Shown piece by piece: positions 17,275-26,350 of a DNA stretch of 39,756 nucleotides (position 1 is the stretch's first letter; each line of letters opens with the position of its first letter). Origin of the DNA: Acaryochloris sp. IP29b_bin.176 (lineage in GTDB: Bacteria > Cyanobacteriota > Cyanobacteriia > Thermosynechococcales > Thermosynechococcaceae); the NCBI GenBank assembly GCA_028285315.1, contig JANQPU010000166.1:1-39756 (forward strand), written 5' to 3'. Below the pieces are notes generated by a model that had not been told where the DNA came from, did not search any database, and worked only from the letters and a program-made list of their open reading frames with translations. A program made the position numbers and the translations under genes.

Positions 17275-17292
17275 CTAGCCCGTTAGGGCTAG
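17275..17292. repeat. Perfect hairpin in the rseP/kinase divergent spacer
   Basis: CTAGCCC and GGGCTAG flank a GTTA loop, in the 210-base region between two genes that point apart. There is no T-run, so it looks more like an operator or a leader hairpin than a terminator. Confidence 0.45.
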
Positions 17293-17409
17293 GTGTGAGG
17301 GGTTCCCCCATTCAAGTAAGATTCGAGACGAATAAGCAGGGATATTGCACCCAGATCGTTCGGTTTTACCACTGGAGGAAAGTAGGCAAAATCGTTATCG
17401 TCGAGTAGG

Positions 17410-18927
17410 GTGCAGGGAAACTCAGCTAGGGAGAGAATCTTGGAGGCAACTGCAAGCGTGAATTCGTGGGTCTTGCCAACGATTAGCGATGGATTTATGG
17501 AGAGTGAACCTGAGTTAGATTGGTGGCCTGCGGCACCATCGAACGATGGTGAACCTGAATGGCATGCAGCAATTGCCACGATCCTATCGATGTTGCTTGT
17601 CTCCCCAGGGAAGATCATCAAACAGTGTACTGAGTCTCAGCCAGCACTTCAAGGTTTGATCCTGACGGGTCCAATCCCTCTGTTAAGGGATCTTGGATTA
17701 TTTGCTAATTTCCATACTTGGGCTTTGACACCTACTCACGGAACAGCGTTACGATTACCCCCTTGTGATCCTACTGGTTCTGAGTCCATTATTCAGACTG
17801 CAAATACGATTCCTTTACTGCCGGCAGATCCACAAACGACAGAGCGTTTTTGTTTAGTGCTCACTTCCTCATTTTGTTGGGTGGCTGTTTTAAAACCCTT
17901 ACCCAATCAAGGGTCACTGTTTCAGTTTTCGTTTGTACCGAAGACGGTCCAACTTGTCATTCAGAATGTGCGATCGCGGATTCAGCTTACCCGTCCTCAT
18001 CAATTGGAACACTTTGATGTGCTATTGCAACAGTGGCCAGCGGTTGAACCGCACTATCGCATTCCCCTTCAATTTAGCCGCCAATTGCTTCAGAATTATC
18101 GACATGTTTCGGAGCTCTTGCCGGACCCTTCCCAACGGTCATCTAGTCAGAAAGAGATTAAGGCGACTGCACCATCGAACATGAGCCAAGATCCTCCAGC
18201 AGCCCACTCTTCTCAAAAAGGTCCAGAAATTGATTTATTGAAAGCCCTCGCCCATGAAGTTCGCACCCCCCTCACCACCATTCAAACCTTCACTCAACTA
18301 TTGCTGAAACGATCCGATTTACCCGCTGAAGTGTTGAAACGGCTGGAAGCAATTCGGCGGGAATGCCATGATCAAATTGATCGCTTTAGCTTAATCTTCA
18401 GGGCTATGGAGTTAACCACTGCCGAAGCTACGCCTGCAGCCCATCTAACATCTATCTCTGTGCAGGAGGTCCTGCAGGCTAATTTATCCCGTTGGCAAAA
18501 ACAGGTGGATCGGCGTAGCCTTTCGTTTCACCTAGAGATGCCTCAACAACTACCTGCGATCGCAATTAGCGATCCCAACATGTTAGAACAGGTCTTAACA
18601 GGCTTAATCGAGCAACTGAGCCATCGTCTACCCATGGGAAGTCAAATGCGGCTGCAAATTGCTTTAGCAGGCAATCAACTCAAATTAGAACTGCGATCTG
18701 ATCAGACCATGACCCATCCACAATCAGCAGCAGACTTACCGATGCTCAAAGCAATCGGTGATTTATTGATGCTGCAACCCGAGACGGGCAACTTGAGTTT
18801 GAGCTTACCGGTCACCAAGCATCTCTTCGAGATTTTGGGCGGAAAACTCATCGTCCGCCAGCATCAACACCAAGGTGAAGTCTTGACAATCTTTTTACCG
18901 TTAGGGACTGATAGTACTGCATACTAG
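17410..18927 (+). CDS. Histidine-kinase-like protein with decayed ATPase domain
   Basis: About 505 residues from GTG 17410; ATG 17497 is the alternative, but SWVLPTISDGF before it looks conserved. Residues 1-235 form an N-terminal sensor-like region of unknown type without membrane helices. A HisKA dimerisation helix follows, with H282 in LAHEVRTPLTT. The ATPase domain (about 350-498) is recognisable by DPNMLEQVL and by LPVTKHLFEILGGKL. It has lost the N-box Asn (LIEQLSH), the G1 box DxGxG, and most of the G2 glycines (TGNLSLSLP). It probably cannot bind ATP in the normal way. It may be a phosphotransfer or allosteric pseudokinase, or be phosphorylated by another kinase. No response regulator is adjacent. 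Confidence 0.82.
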   Translation: MQGNSARERILEATASVNSWVLPTISDGFMESEPELDWWPAAPSNDGEPEWHAAIATILSMLLVSPGKIIKQCTESQPALQGLILTGPIPLLRDLGLFANFHTWALTPTHGTALRLPPCDPTGSESIIQTANTIPLLPADPQTTERFCLVLTSSFCWVAVLKPLPNQGSLFQFSFVPKTVQLVIQNVRSRIQLTRPHQLEHFDVLLQQWPAVEPHYRIPLQFSRQLLQNYRHVSELLPDPSQRSSSQKEIKATAPSNMSQDPPAAHSSQKGPEIDLLKALAHEVRTPLTTIQTFTQLLLKRSDLPAEVLKRLEAIRRECHDQIDRFSLIFRAMELTTAEATPAAHLTSISVQEVLQANLSRWQKQVDRRSLSFHLEMPQQLPAIAISDPNMLEQVLTGLIEQLSHRLPMGSQMRLQIALAGNQLKLELRSDQTMTHPQSAADLPMLKAIGDLLMLQPETGNLSLSLPVTKHLFEILGGKLIVRQHQHQGEVLTIFLPLGTDSTAY

Positions 18928-18976
18928 GAATGGCTCCAGAGCTGGCAACCTTCCCTAAGTCGGGCAGGAGATGTTT

Positions 18977-19549
18977 ATGGAGCGGTTATATGGAAACTTG
19001 ATTATGTCTGTTGAGAATCTTGTTACGCCTCTAGCCGACCTGGAAGCACTCCCCTATCTCGATACTGAAGGGATGCTACCCCAACAGTTTGAAGGCAAAA
19101 TCGGCGTCTATGCCATTTTTGCAGAAGATCAAACACTTCAATATGTAGGGTATTCACGCGATATCTACCTCAGTCTCAAGCAGCACTTAATTCGCCAACC
19201 TCGTTTATGCTATTGGCTTAAAGTCCAAACGATTGACCGCCCGAACCGCACACTTCTAGAAGAAATCCGTAACGCCTGGATTCAAGAGAATGGTAACCCC
19301 GTACCAGGTAATCGCGCTGAGCAACACCAATGGGAACATGCCATTGATGTTAAAGCCGCAATGACCGATGAAGAGCGAGTTCAACACCAAGACCCCCAAT
19401 TAGATGAGCGCAGTCAACTCAAAATTCTGAAAAATGCCGCTCGTCGATTAGAAGCTGAGATTATAGAAATTTTAAACCAGCGTGGCTTGAAAGAATCGCT
19501 GCGCTTTAACCCCAAACTCAAGGAAACCGGCTTTTTGGATTTGAAATAA
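18977..19549 (+). CDS. GIY-YIG nuclease-fold protein
   Basis: About 190 residues. The GIY-YIG core appears as IGVYAIFAEDQTLQYVGYSRDIYLSLKQHL, with the Y...YVG motif and an Arg in SRD, though the catalytic Glu of the family is not obvious. The C-terminal half is a charged helical region (RSQLKILKNAARRLEAEI) ending in LRFNPKLKETGFLDLK. I know this protein type as a conserved cyanobacterial, single-domain GIY-YIG protein without known function. The start is ATG 18977 because AGGAG (18966-18970) sits six bases before it. ATG 18971 is too close to that site, and ATG 19004 has none. It follows the kinase gene on the same strand. Confidence 0.8.
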   Translation: MERLYGNLIMSVENLVTPLADLEALPYLDTEGMLPQQFEGKIGVYAIFAEDQTLQYVGYSRDIYLSLKQHLIRQPRLCYWLKVQTIDRPNRTLLEEIRNAWIQENGNPVPGNRAEQHQWEHAIDVKAAMTDEERVQHQDPQLDERSQLKILKNAARRLEAEIIEILNQRGLKESLRFNPKLKETGFLDLK

Positions 19550-19634
19550 TTCTCTTTCGGCTCTGACTGGTCCTAAGTCATCCAGTCATGCATGTCAGAC
19601 CCAGCGATTCGACCCCTAATTTCAGAGTGTTTAT

Positions 19635-20339
19635 ATGCCTGACGAAGAGCAAATAAATCTATTTGATTGGCACGAATCCGAAACAGTTGCAGAGACTGTT
19701 ACTGTTACTTACGCAGAAATTTCAACCAATGCACAGGCTCCCATTCCCCAAGGCTTCTATAAAAGCCTGGAAGAATTAACCACCCATTGTCAGCAATGTC
19801 AGCGATGTGATTTGGCACCCAGTCGCACCCATGTTGTGGTGAGTCGTGGCAATCCTCAAGCCCCCATTTTGATCATTGGGGAAGGACCAGGCCAACAGGA
19901 AGATGAAACTGGATTGCCTTTTGTGGGCCGAGCCGGGCAACTTTTAGATAAAATCTTGGCCTCTGTCAAACTAGACTCTCAACAAGACGTTTATATTTGC
20001 AATATTGTCAAATGCCGTCCTCCAGGAAACCGTACCCCAACGCCAGATGAGTCAGCCGCCTGTAAGCCCTATCTCTTAGAGCAAATTCGCCTGGTGAATC
20101 CCAAGATTATCTTACTGACTGGGGCTACCGCTGTACGGGGGCTCACGGGAGATAAGCGGGGCATCACCAAAATTAGAGGACAATGGTTAACGTGGCAGAA
20201 TTATCTGTGCATGCCCATCTTGCATCCTGCCTACCTGTTAAGAAATCCTTCTCCAGAACCTGGAAAGCCTAAATGGTTGATGTGGCAAGACATTCAGGTG
20301 GTGCGGGCGAAATTGGATGAGCTGTTGCAATCTCCTTGA
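19635..20339 (+). CDS. Family 4 uracil-DNA glycosylase
   Basis: Removes uracil from DNA; members of this family carry an iron-sulphur cluster. The product has 234 residues, of which the first 45 are an acidic, non-conserved extension. Cluster ligands are seen in HCQQCQRCDLAPSRT and in CNIVKCRPPGNR...SAACKPYL. The active-site motif GEGPGQQEDETGLPFVGRAGQLL and the second motif HPAYLLRNPS are intact. The neighbouring GIY-YIG gene lies 85 bases upstream on the same strand. It converges on hmpF, with 97 bases between stops and no clear terminator. Confidence 0.93.
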   Translation: MPDEEQINLFDWHESETVAETVTVTYAEISTNAQAPIPQGFYKSLEELTTHCQQCQRCDLAPSRTHVVVSRGNPQAPILIIGEGPGQQEDETGLPFVGRAGQLLDKILASVKLDSQQDVYICNIVKCRPPGNRTPTPDESAACKPYLLEQIRLVNPKIILLTGATAVRGLTGDKRGITKIRGQWLTWQNYLCMPILHPAYLLRNPSPEPGKPKWLMWQDIQVVRAKLDELLQSP

Positions 20340-20436
20340 ATCGGGAGCTGGAAAACCTGAATACAACAATTATTTTGCAACACCCATCAGTTTCAGCAGA
20401 ATAGTATTGTTTTGCACTGCTCTGAAGCTGTGCTAG

Positions 20437-22107
20437 CTATCCTTGACCGATTGCCATAAATACTTGCTTTAGCTCATTCAAGGTAGAGACGGCAGGGCCA
20501 TCTTGTTCTCCTTCTGCTCCCATCTGCCCTTTCAGGGCATCTAAAACATCTCGAGTGGGTTGTAGTAAGTTCTCAGAGGTTTTAATCTTGCCCCATAATT
20601 CAGCTAGAGTCGTTTTTTGATTTTCCAGGTCTTGCTCTTGCTGTTGTAAGGTATTTCGCTTGTTTTCTTGATCTATGGAGGTTGATTCTACAGTATTCCG
20701 AGTGACCTGTAAGGAAGCTTCTAGATCACTTAACTCATGGTTTAGCTTGTCTAGTGCCTGCTGATGCTTTGCCTGCTCGGCTTTTGCTAGTTCAAGGACA
20801 GGGGCAAGATCCAACGTCGCTGTTTGATGAAATTTGTTCTGTTGCGATCGCTTCCGCTGATACAAAACATCTTGATGAAAATACAGAATGGCTTCGCGTT
20901 CTTGTAATGTTTTGCGCTGTCCTTCCAAGGTTTCATCGAGCAAACGAAAATGCTGGCGTTCATCCTCCAATTCGCCCGTTAAGCTCAATTGATCATACTC
21001 ACTTGCATTTTGAATTTTAGCTTCTAGCTCTTCAATAGCTTGCTGTTGGTATTTCAGCTCTTCTTCTTGGTCATTCACAAAACTCGACAGCTTCACTAAT
21101 TCTTTATTGAGCTTATCTACGGTTCCTTCTAGCTCTTCAATGGGCATATCCCGTAGCTTGTGAACGTCTGCCTGATCACCTGCACCTCCCTGCATTTGAC
21201 TGAGATTCTGGTAGAGAGTTGTTTGTGCTTGTAACTGCTCACTCAACCAATTTCTCTGTTCTGATTTCAAGGTGAATGACTGTTCTTGCACCTTGAGTTC
21301 TAATTGAGTTTGAGCGAGAGAATCTTGGGTGTGCTGCCATTCTTGCCAAGCCGCTTGTAACTCCGATTGCTGTTGATCAAGTATCGCCTGCTGTTGTTGA
21401 GCATGTGCTTGATCCTGATCTAGCGTTCGCCATGCTTCATTTAACTGATGGTGTTGTTGGCTGATATTGGCTAGAAGGTGATCTGGATTGGTTGCCCCCC
21501 CAGCAATCGCTTGATCTAGCTGATCTAACAATTGCTCAATCTGCCGCACTTGTTCATCCGACAGACCTGCCTGTGCCTCATTCTGAGCATTCTGCAAACG
21601 TCCCCAGCCTTCCTCCAATTGCTGGCGATCTTGCTCCATCTGCTCTTTTAATTGGAGAATTTGGGCACGAGTGGCCTCAAACTCTTGGCGTTGCTGCTCG
21701 ATTTTTTGGGATTCCGCTTCCCATTCTTGTATTTCCTCAGCTCGGGCTTCCATATCCACTTCACGCCGAGTTAATTCTTGGCTTTGGTAGATTAAGGATT
21801 GCTTCCACCCCTCAATTTCTTCTTCCTGCGTTTTGAATTTCTCTCGCATACGAGAAAAACTCTTTAAGATGCCAACCAGCTGTCTCGTCGCATCTTGAAT
21901 GCTCTTCAGTTGCTGATTACCATCCATCTCGACCAACACAAGAACACCTGCGTTATAGTCATTCGCAGCATCAGCTTGGAGCAGTTCTTCGCCAGAAATA
22001 GGGCTCCAATTGTGCTCAGATTGTTTTTGGGCTAAAAGCTTTAGCTCTGTCTTGGCACCCATAAAGCCAGTTTTCTTGTGCACTTCGGCGAGATACAGCA
22101 CACTCAT
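20437..22107 (-). CDS. hmpF: HmpF pilus-motility coiled-coil protein
   Basis: HmpF is required for type IV pilus motility and phototaxis in filamentous and unicellular cyanobacteria; it localises to cell poles and is thought to activate the pilus motor with the Hmp chemosensory system. The 556-residue protein has a conserved N-terminal globular part (MSVLYLAEVHKKTGF, then GAKTELKLLA and LVLVEMDGNQQ, to about residue 90). After that comes an almost uninterrupted Gln/Glu-rich coiled coil to about 520, and a short tail (LNELKQVFMAIGQG). No membrane segment is present. It is transcribed away from the hmp operon, sharing the 548-base region upstream, which supports the assignment. Confidence 0.9.
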   Translation of the reverse strand: MSVLYLAEVHKKTGFMGAKTELKLLAQKQSEHNWSPISGEELLQADAANDYNAGVLVLVEMDGNQQLKSIQDATRQLVGILKSFSRMREKFKTQEEEIEGWKQSLIYQSQELTRREVDMEARAEEIQEWEAESQKIEQQRQEFEATRAQILQLKEQMEQDRQQLEEGWGRLQNAQNEAQAGLSDEQVRQIEQLLDQLDQAIAGGATNPDHLLANISQQHHQLNEAWRTLDQDQAHAQQQQAILDQQQSELQAAWQEWQHTQDSLAQTQLELKVQEQSFTLKSEQRNWLSEQLQAQTTLYQNLSQMQGGAGDQADVHKLRDMPIEELEGTVDKLNKELVKLSSFVNDQEEELKYQQQAIEELEAKIQNASEYDQLSLTGELEDERQHFRLLDETLEGQRKTLQEREAILYFHQDVLYQRKRSQQNKFHQTATLDLAPVLELAKAEQAKHQQALDKLNHELSDLEASLQVTRNTVESTSIDQENKRNTLQQQEQDLENQKTTLAELWGKIKTSENLLQPTRDVLDALKGQMGAEGEQDGPAVSTLNELKQVFMAIGQG

Positions 22108-22655
22108 TACCCTCTATTTCTACTTGCATCCGAGCTTAGTCAATACCGAAAGTCCAGCTTTCTAGATTTAGCTATCGATTGAACTTCCTTTAACTACTGT
22201 TTAGTATAAAAGCTTAGCTTTTAAAGCAATATAGTTTTTCAATCGTCAAGCTTCACTTTTCCTCAAGATTAGCTAACTTCAAGAGCTAAGCCAATACTCT
22301 CAGCCAAGGACATGCTCAACTATACAGGGGAACACAGTTCTTCCCAAGTCAATGGTTCCCAAAAGGATAGCCCTTCTTTGCATATACAGAGTAAGTCTTT
22401 TTACTCCAAAGGCATTGATCCTTTCTCTACAACAAAACAATCTACAGATTGGCAAATTGCATGCTAAGGGAGGGTATCCTAAGTTCGCAGGGGATTTTAC
22501 CCTCAGTGACTTCGTTCTTAGCTGTCATGGTTCAAGCAAACCAATAAGGTAAGCAACGTTTACCCTTTTCAAATTATCTAGGCAGCTTTTAAATGTACTG
22601 TAGCAGCCAATACTTAAGTGTGAGTAGCCCTAGCCAAGATGTCAGGTAGCAATCA
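22108..22655. other. Divergent control region between hmpF and the hmp operon
   Basis: A 548-base spacer that should hold both promoters. A 15-base inverted repeat AAAAGCT-T-AGCTTTT (22208-22222) overlaps a TATAAA-like box, on the hmpF side. A 66-codon frame at 22352-22552 has no ribosome site or recognisable family and is probably not a gene. The HIP1 palindrome is absent here. Confidence 0.5.
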
Positions 22656-23021
22656 ATGCAAAAAGTTTTAGTAGTTGATGACAGTATTACACAGCGACAA
22701 CTGATGAGCAATGCTCTCGAAGACATCGGACTTACTGTCTTGATCGCAACAGATGGAGTAGAAGCGCTTGAACAAATCCAATCAACGCAACCTGATATTG
22801 TGGTCCTAGATATCGTCATGCCGCGAAAAAATGGGTATGAGGTTTGTCGCGAAATAAAGTCTAACCCAACAACTCAAAATGTACCAGTTGTAATTTGTTC
22901 CTCAAAAACAGAAGAATTTGATCGGTACTGGGGGATGAAACAAGGGGCAGATGCTTATCTGACCAAACCGATACAACCAAGAGAACTACTAGTCACAGTT
23001 AGGCAATTACTAGAAGGTTAG
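22656..23021 (+). CDS. hmpB: CheY-like response regulator of the pilus chemosensory system
   Basis: A single receiver domain of 121 residues. The acidic pocket is D8-D9, the phosphate-accepting Asp is D52 (VVLDIVMPRKNG), the switch Ser pair is S82-S83 and the conserved Lys is K104 (YLTKPI). WGMKQGADAY is typical of PilH/HmpB-type regulators. It has no output domain, so it should act on the pilus machinery or serve as a phosphate sink. It is first in an operon with CheW, MCP and CheA; the next gene starts six bases after its stop. It could also be called pilH. No PatA-like regulator (hmpA/pilG) precedes it. Confidence 0.9.
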   Translation: MQKVLVVDDSITQRQLMSNALEDIGLTVLIATDGVEALEQIQSTQPDIVVLDIVMPRKNGYEVCREIKSNPTTQNVPVVICSSKTEEFDRYWGMKQGADAYLTKPIQPRELLVTVRQLLEG

Positions 23022-23027
23022 GTCCTT

Positions 23028-23555
23028 ATGGTCAGTCATCAAGATATCGTTGTAAATACAGATTCTAATCAACTACCCAACTTACAGGAACTACAAAACC
23101 CTGAAGGAGACTTATTCTTAAGATTCTTTATAGAATCAGGCCAAGAGTTTGCATTGCCAGCCCAAGGCATTCGAGAAGTTCTAGCGTTAGCTCCTGACCA
23201 GATCACACCGATTCCCAATGTGTCTCCTGTCCTCATGGGAGTGCTGAATCTAAGAGGACAGGTTGTATGGGTAACGGATATTGGTCAATTTTTAGGTCAT
23301 CCCAAACCCTTAGACACAGATTGCCAGGAAATATCGATCATTGCGATTGAATCCCAAGAAATCACTGTGGGGTTGGCTGTAGATAAAGTGATGGACATGG
23401 ATTGGCTAGAAGCTGACAAACTCAGTCCGTCCCTTAGTGCACCAGATAACATGGCGCCCTTCTTGAGAGGGGAATGGGTACTCGGTGATTCCAACCAATA
23501 TTTGAGATTGTTGGATCCAGAAGCCATTCTGAGATCTGCCCGATGGGCCACTTAA
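23028..23555 (+). CDS. hmpC: CheW-type coupling protein (PilI-like)
   Basis: Links the receptor to the CheA kinase. The 175-residue protein is one CheW domain: FFIESGQEFALPAQGIREVL (about 37-56), IPNVSPVLMGVLNLRGQVVWVTDIGQFLG with the diagnostic NLRG, and the final hydrophobic strand with LLDPEAIL. The N-terminal 25 residues are an extra, poorly conserved tail. It is tightly spaced after the response regulator, pointing to coupled translation. A 194-base gap before the receptor gene could hold another promoter or an RNA-processing site; I see no terminator there. Confidence 0.93.
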   Translation: MVSHQDIVVNTDSNQLPNLQELQNPEGDLFLRFFIESGQEFALPAQGIREVLALAPDQITPIPNVSPVLMGVLNLRGQVVWVTDIGQFLGHPKPLDTDCQEISIIAIESQEITVGLAVDKVMDMDWLEADKLSPSLSAPDNMAPFLRGEWVLGDSNQYLRLLDPEAILRSARWAT

Positions 23556-23749
23556 TTAAATTAGGCTATAGGGGGTATCAATAAGCTGGGTCAAACTAGG
23601 AGATAACCTTCAACATAATTCCTTAGTTTTGGTCAATCTTAGTGGTTTAATTCATCTCAGATAGTTTTTAGAACATTCTCTATCGCAAACACTCGTAAAT
23701 TATTCGCTTCAGTTAGTATTTCGACTTATCCAGTGGCAGGAGCAGACAG

Positions 23750-26281
23750 ATGTCATTAAGTACTCGATACACTCAGGACTATCAACAAGCAGTTAGTGAC
23801 TATATGAAGGGACACTATCAAGAAGCTGCAGAAACGACAGACCAGTTAGTCGAAGAGTATCCTGATGACCCAAATCTGCGATTACTCCGAGGGCATATCT
23901 ATAGTTGTCTTCAGGAGTATGAAATCGCTAACCAACAATATAAGTCTGTACTTGAGTTGACCAATGATCCTGAACTGCTTGATTGTGCTCGCAACAGTTT
24001 GGCAGATTCAACTCAGTACTTGGAATCTGGCTATAGCTATTCTGAGTCGATGCCCCCAGTTGATAGCAACAGTGCTGCTTTGACCATGACCAATGGGAAT
24101 GAGTTGAAATTTAGTGAAGCAATAGATATCCGAACCGCGCCCTCACTTCAGACAAGTTCTGGCAGTGAGACTTCATCTGCTAATGACAATCCGTTTGCAG
24201 TTGAATCAAACCCCTTTGATGATTACGTATCCGCTCCTATGGTTGCTGAGAATACAAACAGCCAGCCATTGGGCTCGGATAGTTTTGCTGATGGAGAAGA
24301 CGATACATTACTCATGCACAAGAACCATTCAACATCCGACTCAGAAAGCTCAGATACTCGGCCGTCCGATATTTTCAGCGATTCAGAAAGCGATGCTATC
24401 CAAAGCGAATTTACTGATATTAGCGGTGCAGAAAATACCATCCAGTCTTCGTCTGCGGGCGAAGACTCTTGGGAAGGGCCCTTTGATCTAGCTGGAGAGC
24501 ATACAACAGAATCTACAGACTTAGATTTCTTGGATTCAGTGGATCAAACTGAATTTCCCATGTCTGGTATTGATTTATCAGAAGAGCTATCTATGGAAGG
24601 ATTAGAGGGAGGTACGGGAATAGGTAGCTTTGATCCAGCTACAGAATTTGACCTAGAGGATCCAAGTTTGTTGAATTTGGCTGAGGATGAACAGGACTTG
24701 ATCGGGGATACGGGACTGATCAATGTAGCCGAGAACACCCAAGCTCTAGCTATGGATGATTTGCCTCCATCTTCTGACCTGTCAATGTCGCCCCAGTCAG
24801 GATTTTTAGGGGATTCCCAGGATGGGAGAGCACTCTTTTCTGATGGTCGAGGGTCTGCACTGTCTAAACGACCAGGCGGTGTTCTGGCACCTTTTACCAA
24901 TGCCTCTTTGCAGCAAAAGCAAATTATCATGTCGACAACCGCGGGGGTTGTTTCAGCTTTAGCTGTTGTCGGGGCTGGCCAAATCAGCTCTCAATCTCTA
25001 GCCACAACGGGAGCAGGAGCACTTGCAGCAGGTTTAGCGGGGGGGGCAACAACTTTAGCACTGGGTCAAATTATGACTCGGCAAATCAAGTCTTCCACCA
25101 ATGACTTGCAAACTCAATTGACCGCTGTAGCTCAAGGCGATTGGAGTGTCAGGGCAACTGAATTTTCTAAAGATGAATTTGGCCAGTTAGCCACCAGTTT
25201 CAACCAAATGACTCGCTTTATTGAGTCAACGACTGCCGAAGTTCAACGCAAAGCAGAAGAACAAGAAAAGGCCAAAGAAGACCTACAGCGACAAGTGATT
25301 CGTTTGCTGGATGACGTAGAAGGAGCTGCTCGCGGGGACCTAACAGTTCAAGCAGAAGTAACAGCGGATATCTTAGGAGCTGTTGCCGATTCCTTTAACC
25401 TCACCATTTATAACCTACAAAAGATCGTTAAGCAGGTCAAAGTGGCTGCTCAAGAAGTGAACAAAGGCGCGGCTGAGAATGAAGAATTTGCTCGCGGCTT
25501 ATCTTCTGATGCGTTGCGGCAAGCTGAAGAACTGGCAGTGTCGCTGAATTCTGTCCAAATGATGACCTCCTCTATTCAACAGGTCGCTGAAAGTGCTCGA
25601 TCGGCAGACCAGGTTGCTCAAAAGGCAACAGAAGCAGCCTTAAAGGGTGGAGAATCGGTAGAAAGTACCGTGGCTGGCATTCTCCAAATTCGAGAAACAG
25701 TGGCTGAAAGTACCCGGAAGGTGAAGCGTCTGGCCGAATCTTCCCAAGAAATTTCCAAAATTGTTGGCTTGATTTCGCAAATTGCCTCGCGCACGAACCT
25801 ACTTGCCCTGAACGCTAGTATTGAGGCAGCTCGTGCGGGTGAATCTGGCCGTGGTTTTGCAGTTGTTGCTGATGAAGTTCGTCAACTAGCTGATCGGGCA
25901 GCCAAATCATCCAAAGAAATTGAGCAGATTGTTTTGCAAATTCAAGGTGAAACAAGCTCTGTAATGATGGCAATGGAAGAAGGAACCCAACAAGTTATCG
26001 AAGGAACCCAACGGGCTGAACAAGCCAAACGTTCGTTGGATGACATCATTCAAGTTTCATCCCAAATTAATCAGTTAGTAGGCTCAATTACCAAAGCAAC
26101 TGCTGAGCAAACAGAAACATCACGCTATGTGTCTCAAGTGATGCAGTCCGTCGAGTTAACTGCCCAAGAAACTTCACAAGAAGCTCAACGAGTATCTGAC
26201 TCCCTAAGAAATATGGTGAGTGTTGCCAGTGAACTTCAATCTTCTGTGGAGCGCTTCAGAGTTGAGGGCACTGAATTCTAG
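23750..26281 (+). CDS. hmpD: Methyl-accepting chemotaxis protein (PilJ-like)
   Basis: Receptor of the pilus chemosensory system, 843 residues. Order: two TPR-like repeats at about 1-90 ([18 protein letters not shown], then [22 protein letters not shown]), a long acidic, Ser-rich disordered linker at about 95-380, and a hydrophobic hairpin at about 395-440 (Ala/Gly-rich, two short helices with almost no loop). Next come HAMP domains at about 440-590 and the signalling coiled coil at about 590-840, with the tip [20 protein letters not shown]. Because the sensory part is TPR plus linker and not a periplasmic domain, it probably senses from inside, for example through protein partners. A good GGCAGGAG site precedes the ATG. 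Confidence 0.93.
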   Translation: MSLSTRYTQDYQQAVSDYMKGHYQEAAETTDQLVEEYPDDPNLRLLRGHIYSCLQEYEIANQQYKSVLELTNDPELLDCARNSLADSTQYLESGYSYSESMPPVDSNSAALTMTNGNELKFSEAIDIRTAPSLQTSSGSETSSANDNPFAVESNPFDDYVSAPMVAENTNSQPLGSDSFADGEDDTLLMHKNHSTSDSESSDTRPSDIFSDSESDAIQSEFTDISGAENTIQSSSAGEDSWEGPFDLAGEHTTESTDLDFLDSVDQTEFPMSGIDLSEELSMEGLEGGTGIGSFDPATEFDLEDPSLLNLAEDEQDLIGDTGLINVAENTQALAMDDLPPSSDLSMSPQSGFLGDSQDGRALFSDGRGSALSKRPGGVLAPFTNASLQQKQIIMSTTAGVVSALAVVGAGQISSQSLATTGAGALAAGLAGGATTLALGQIMTRQIKSSTNDLQTQLTAVAQGDWSVRATEFSKDEFGQLATSFNQMTRFIESTTAEVQRKAEEQEKAKEDLQRQVIRLLDDVEGAARGDLTVQAEVTADILGAVADSFNLTIYNLQKIVKQVKVAAQEVNKGAAENEEFARGLSSDALRQAEELAVSLNSVQMMTSSIQQVAESARSADQVAQKATEAALKGGESVESTVAGILQIRETVAESTRKVKRLAESSQEISKIVGLISQIASRTNLLALNASIEAARAGESGRGFAVVADEVRQLADRAAKSSKEIEQIVLQIQGETSSVMMAMEEGTQQVIEGTQRAEQAKRSLDDIIQVSSQINQLVGSITKATAEQTETSRYVSQVMQSVELTAQETSQEAQRVSDSLRNMVSVASELQSSVERFRVEGTEF

Positions 26282-26350
26282 GGCTTTGTAGCCTAATTTC
26301 TAAATCATCAATTTGACTTATCTTTTTACAGAATCCTAGGGGAGATGGTA

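Noticed and set aside
22352-22552. 66-codon frame in the hmp spacer
   Set aside because: No ribosome site, no family, composition like the surrounding non-coding DNA.
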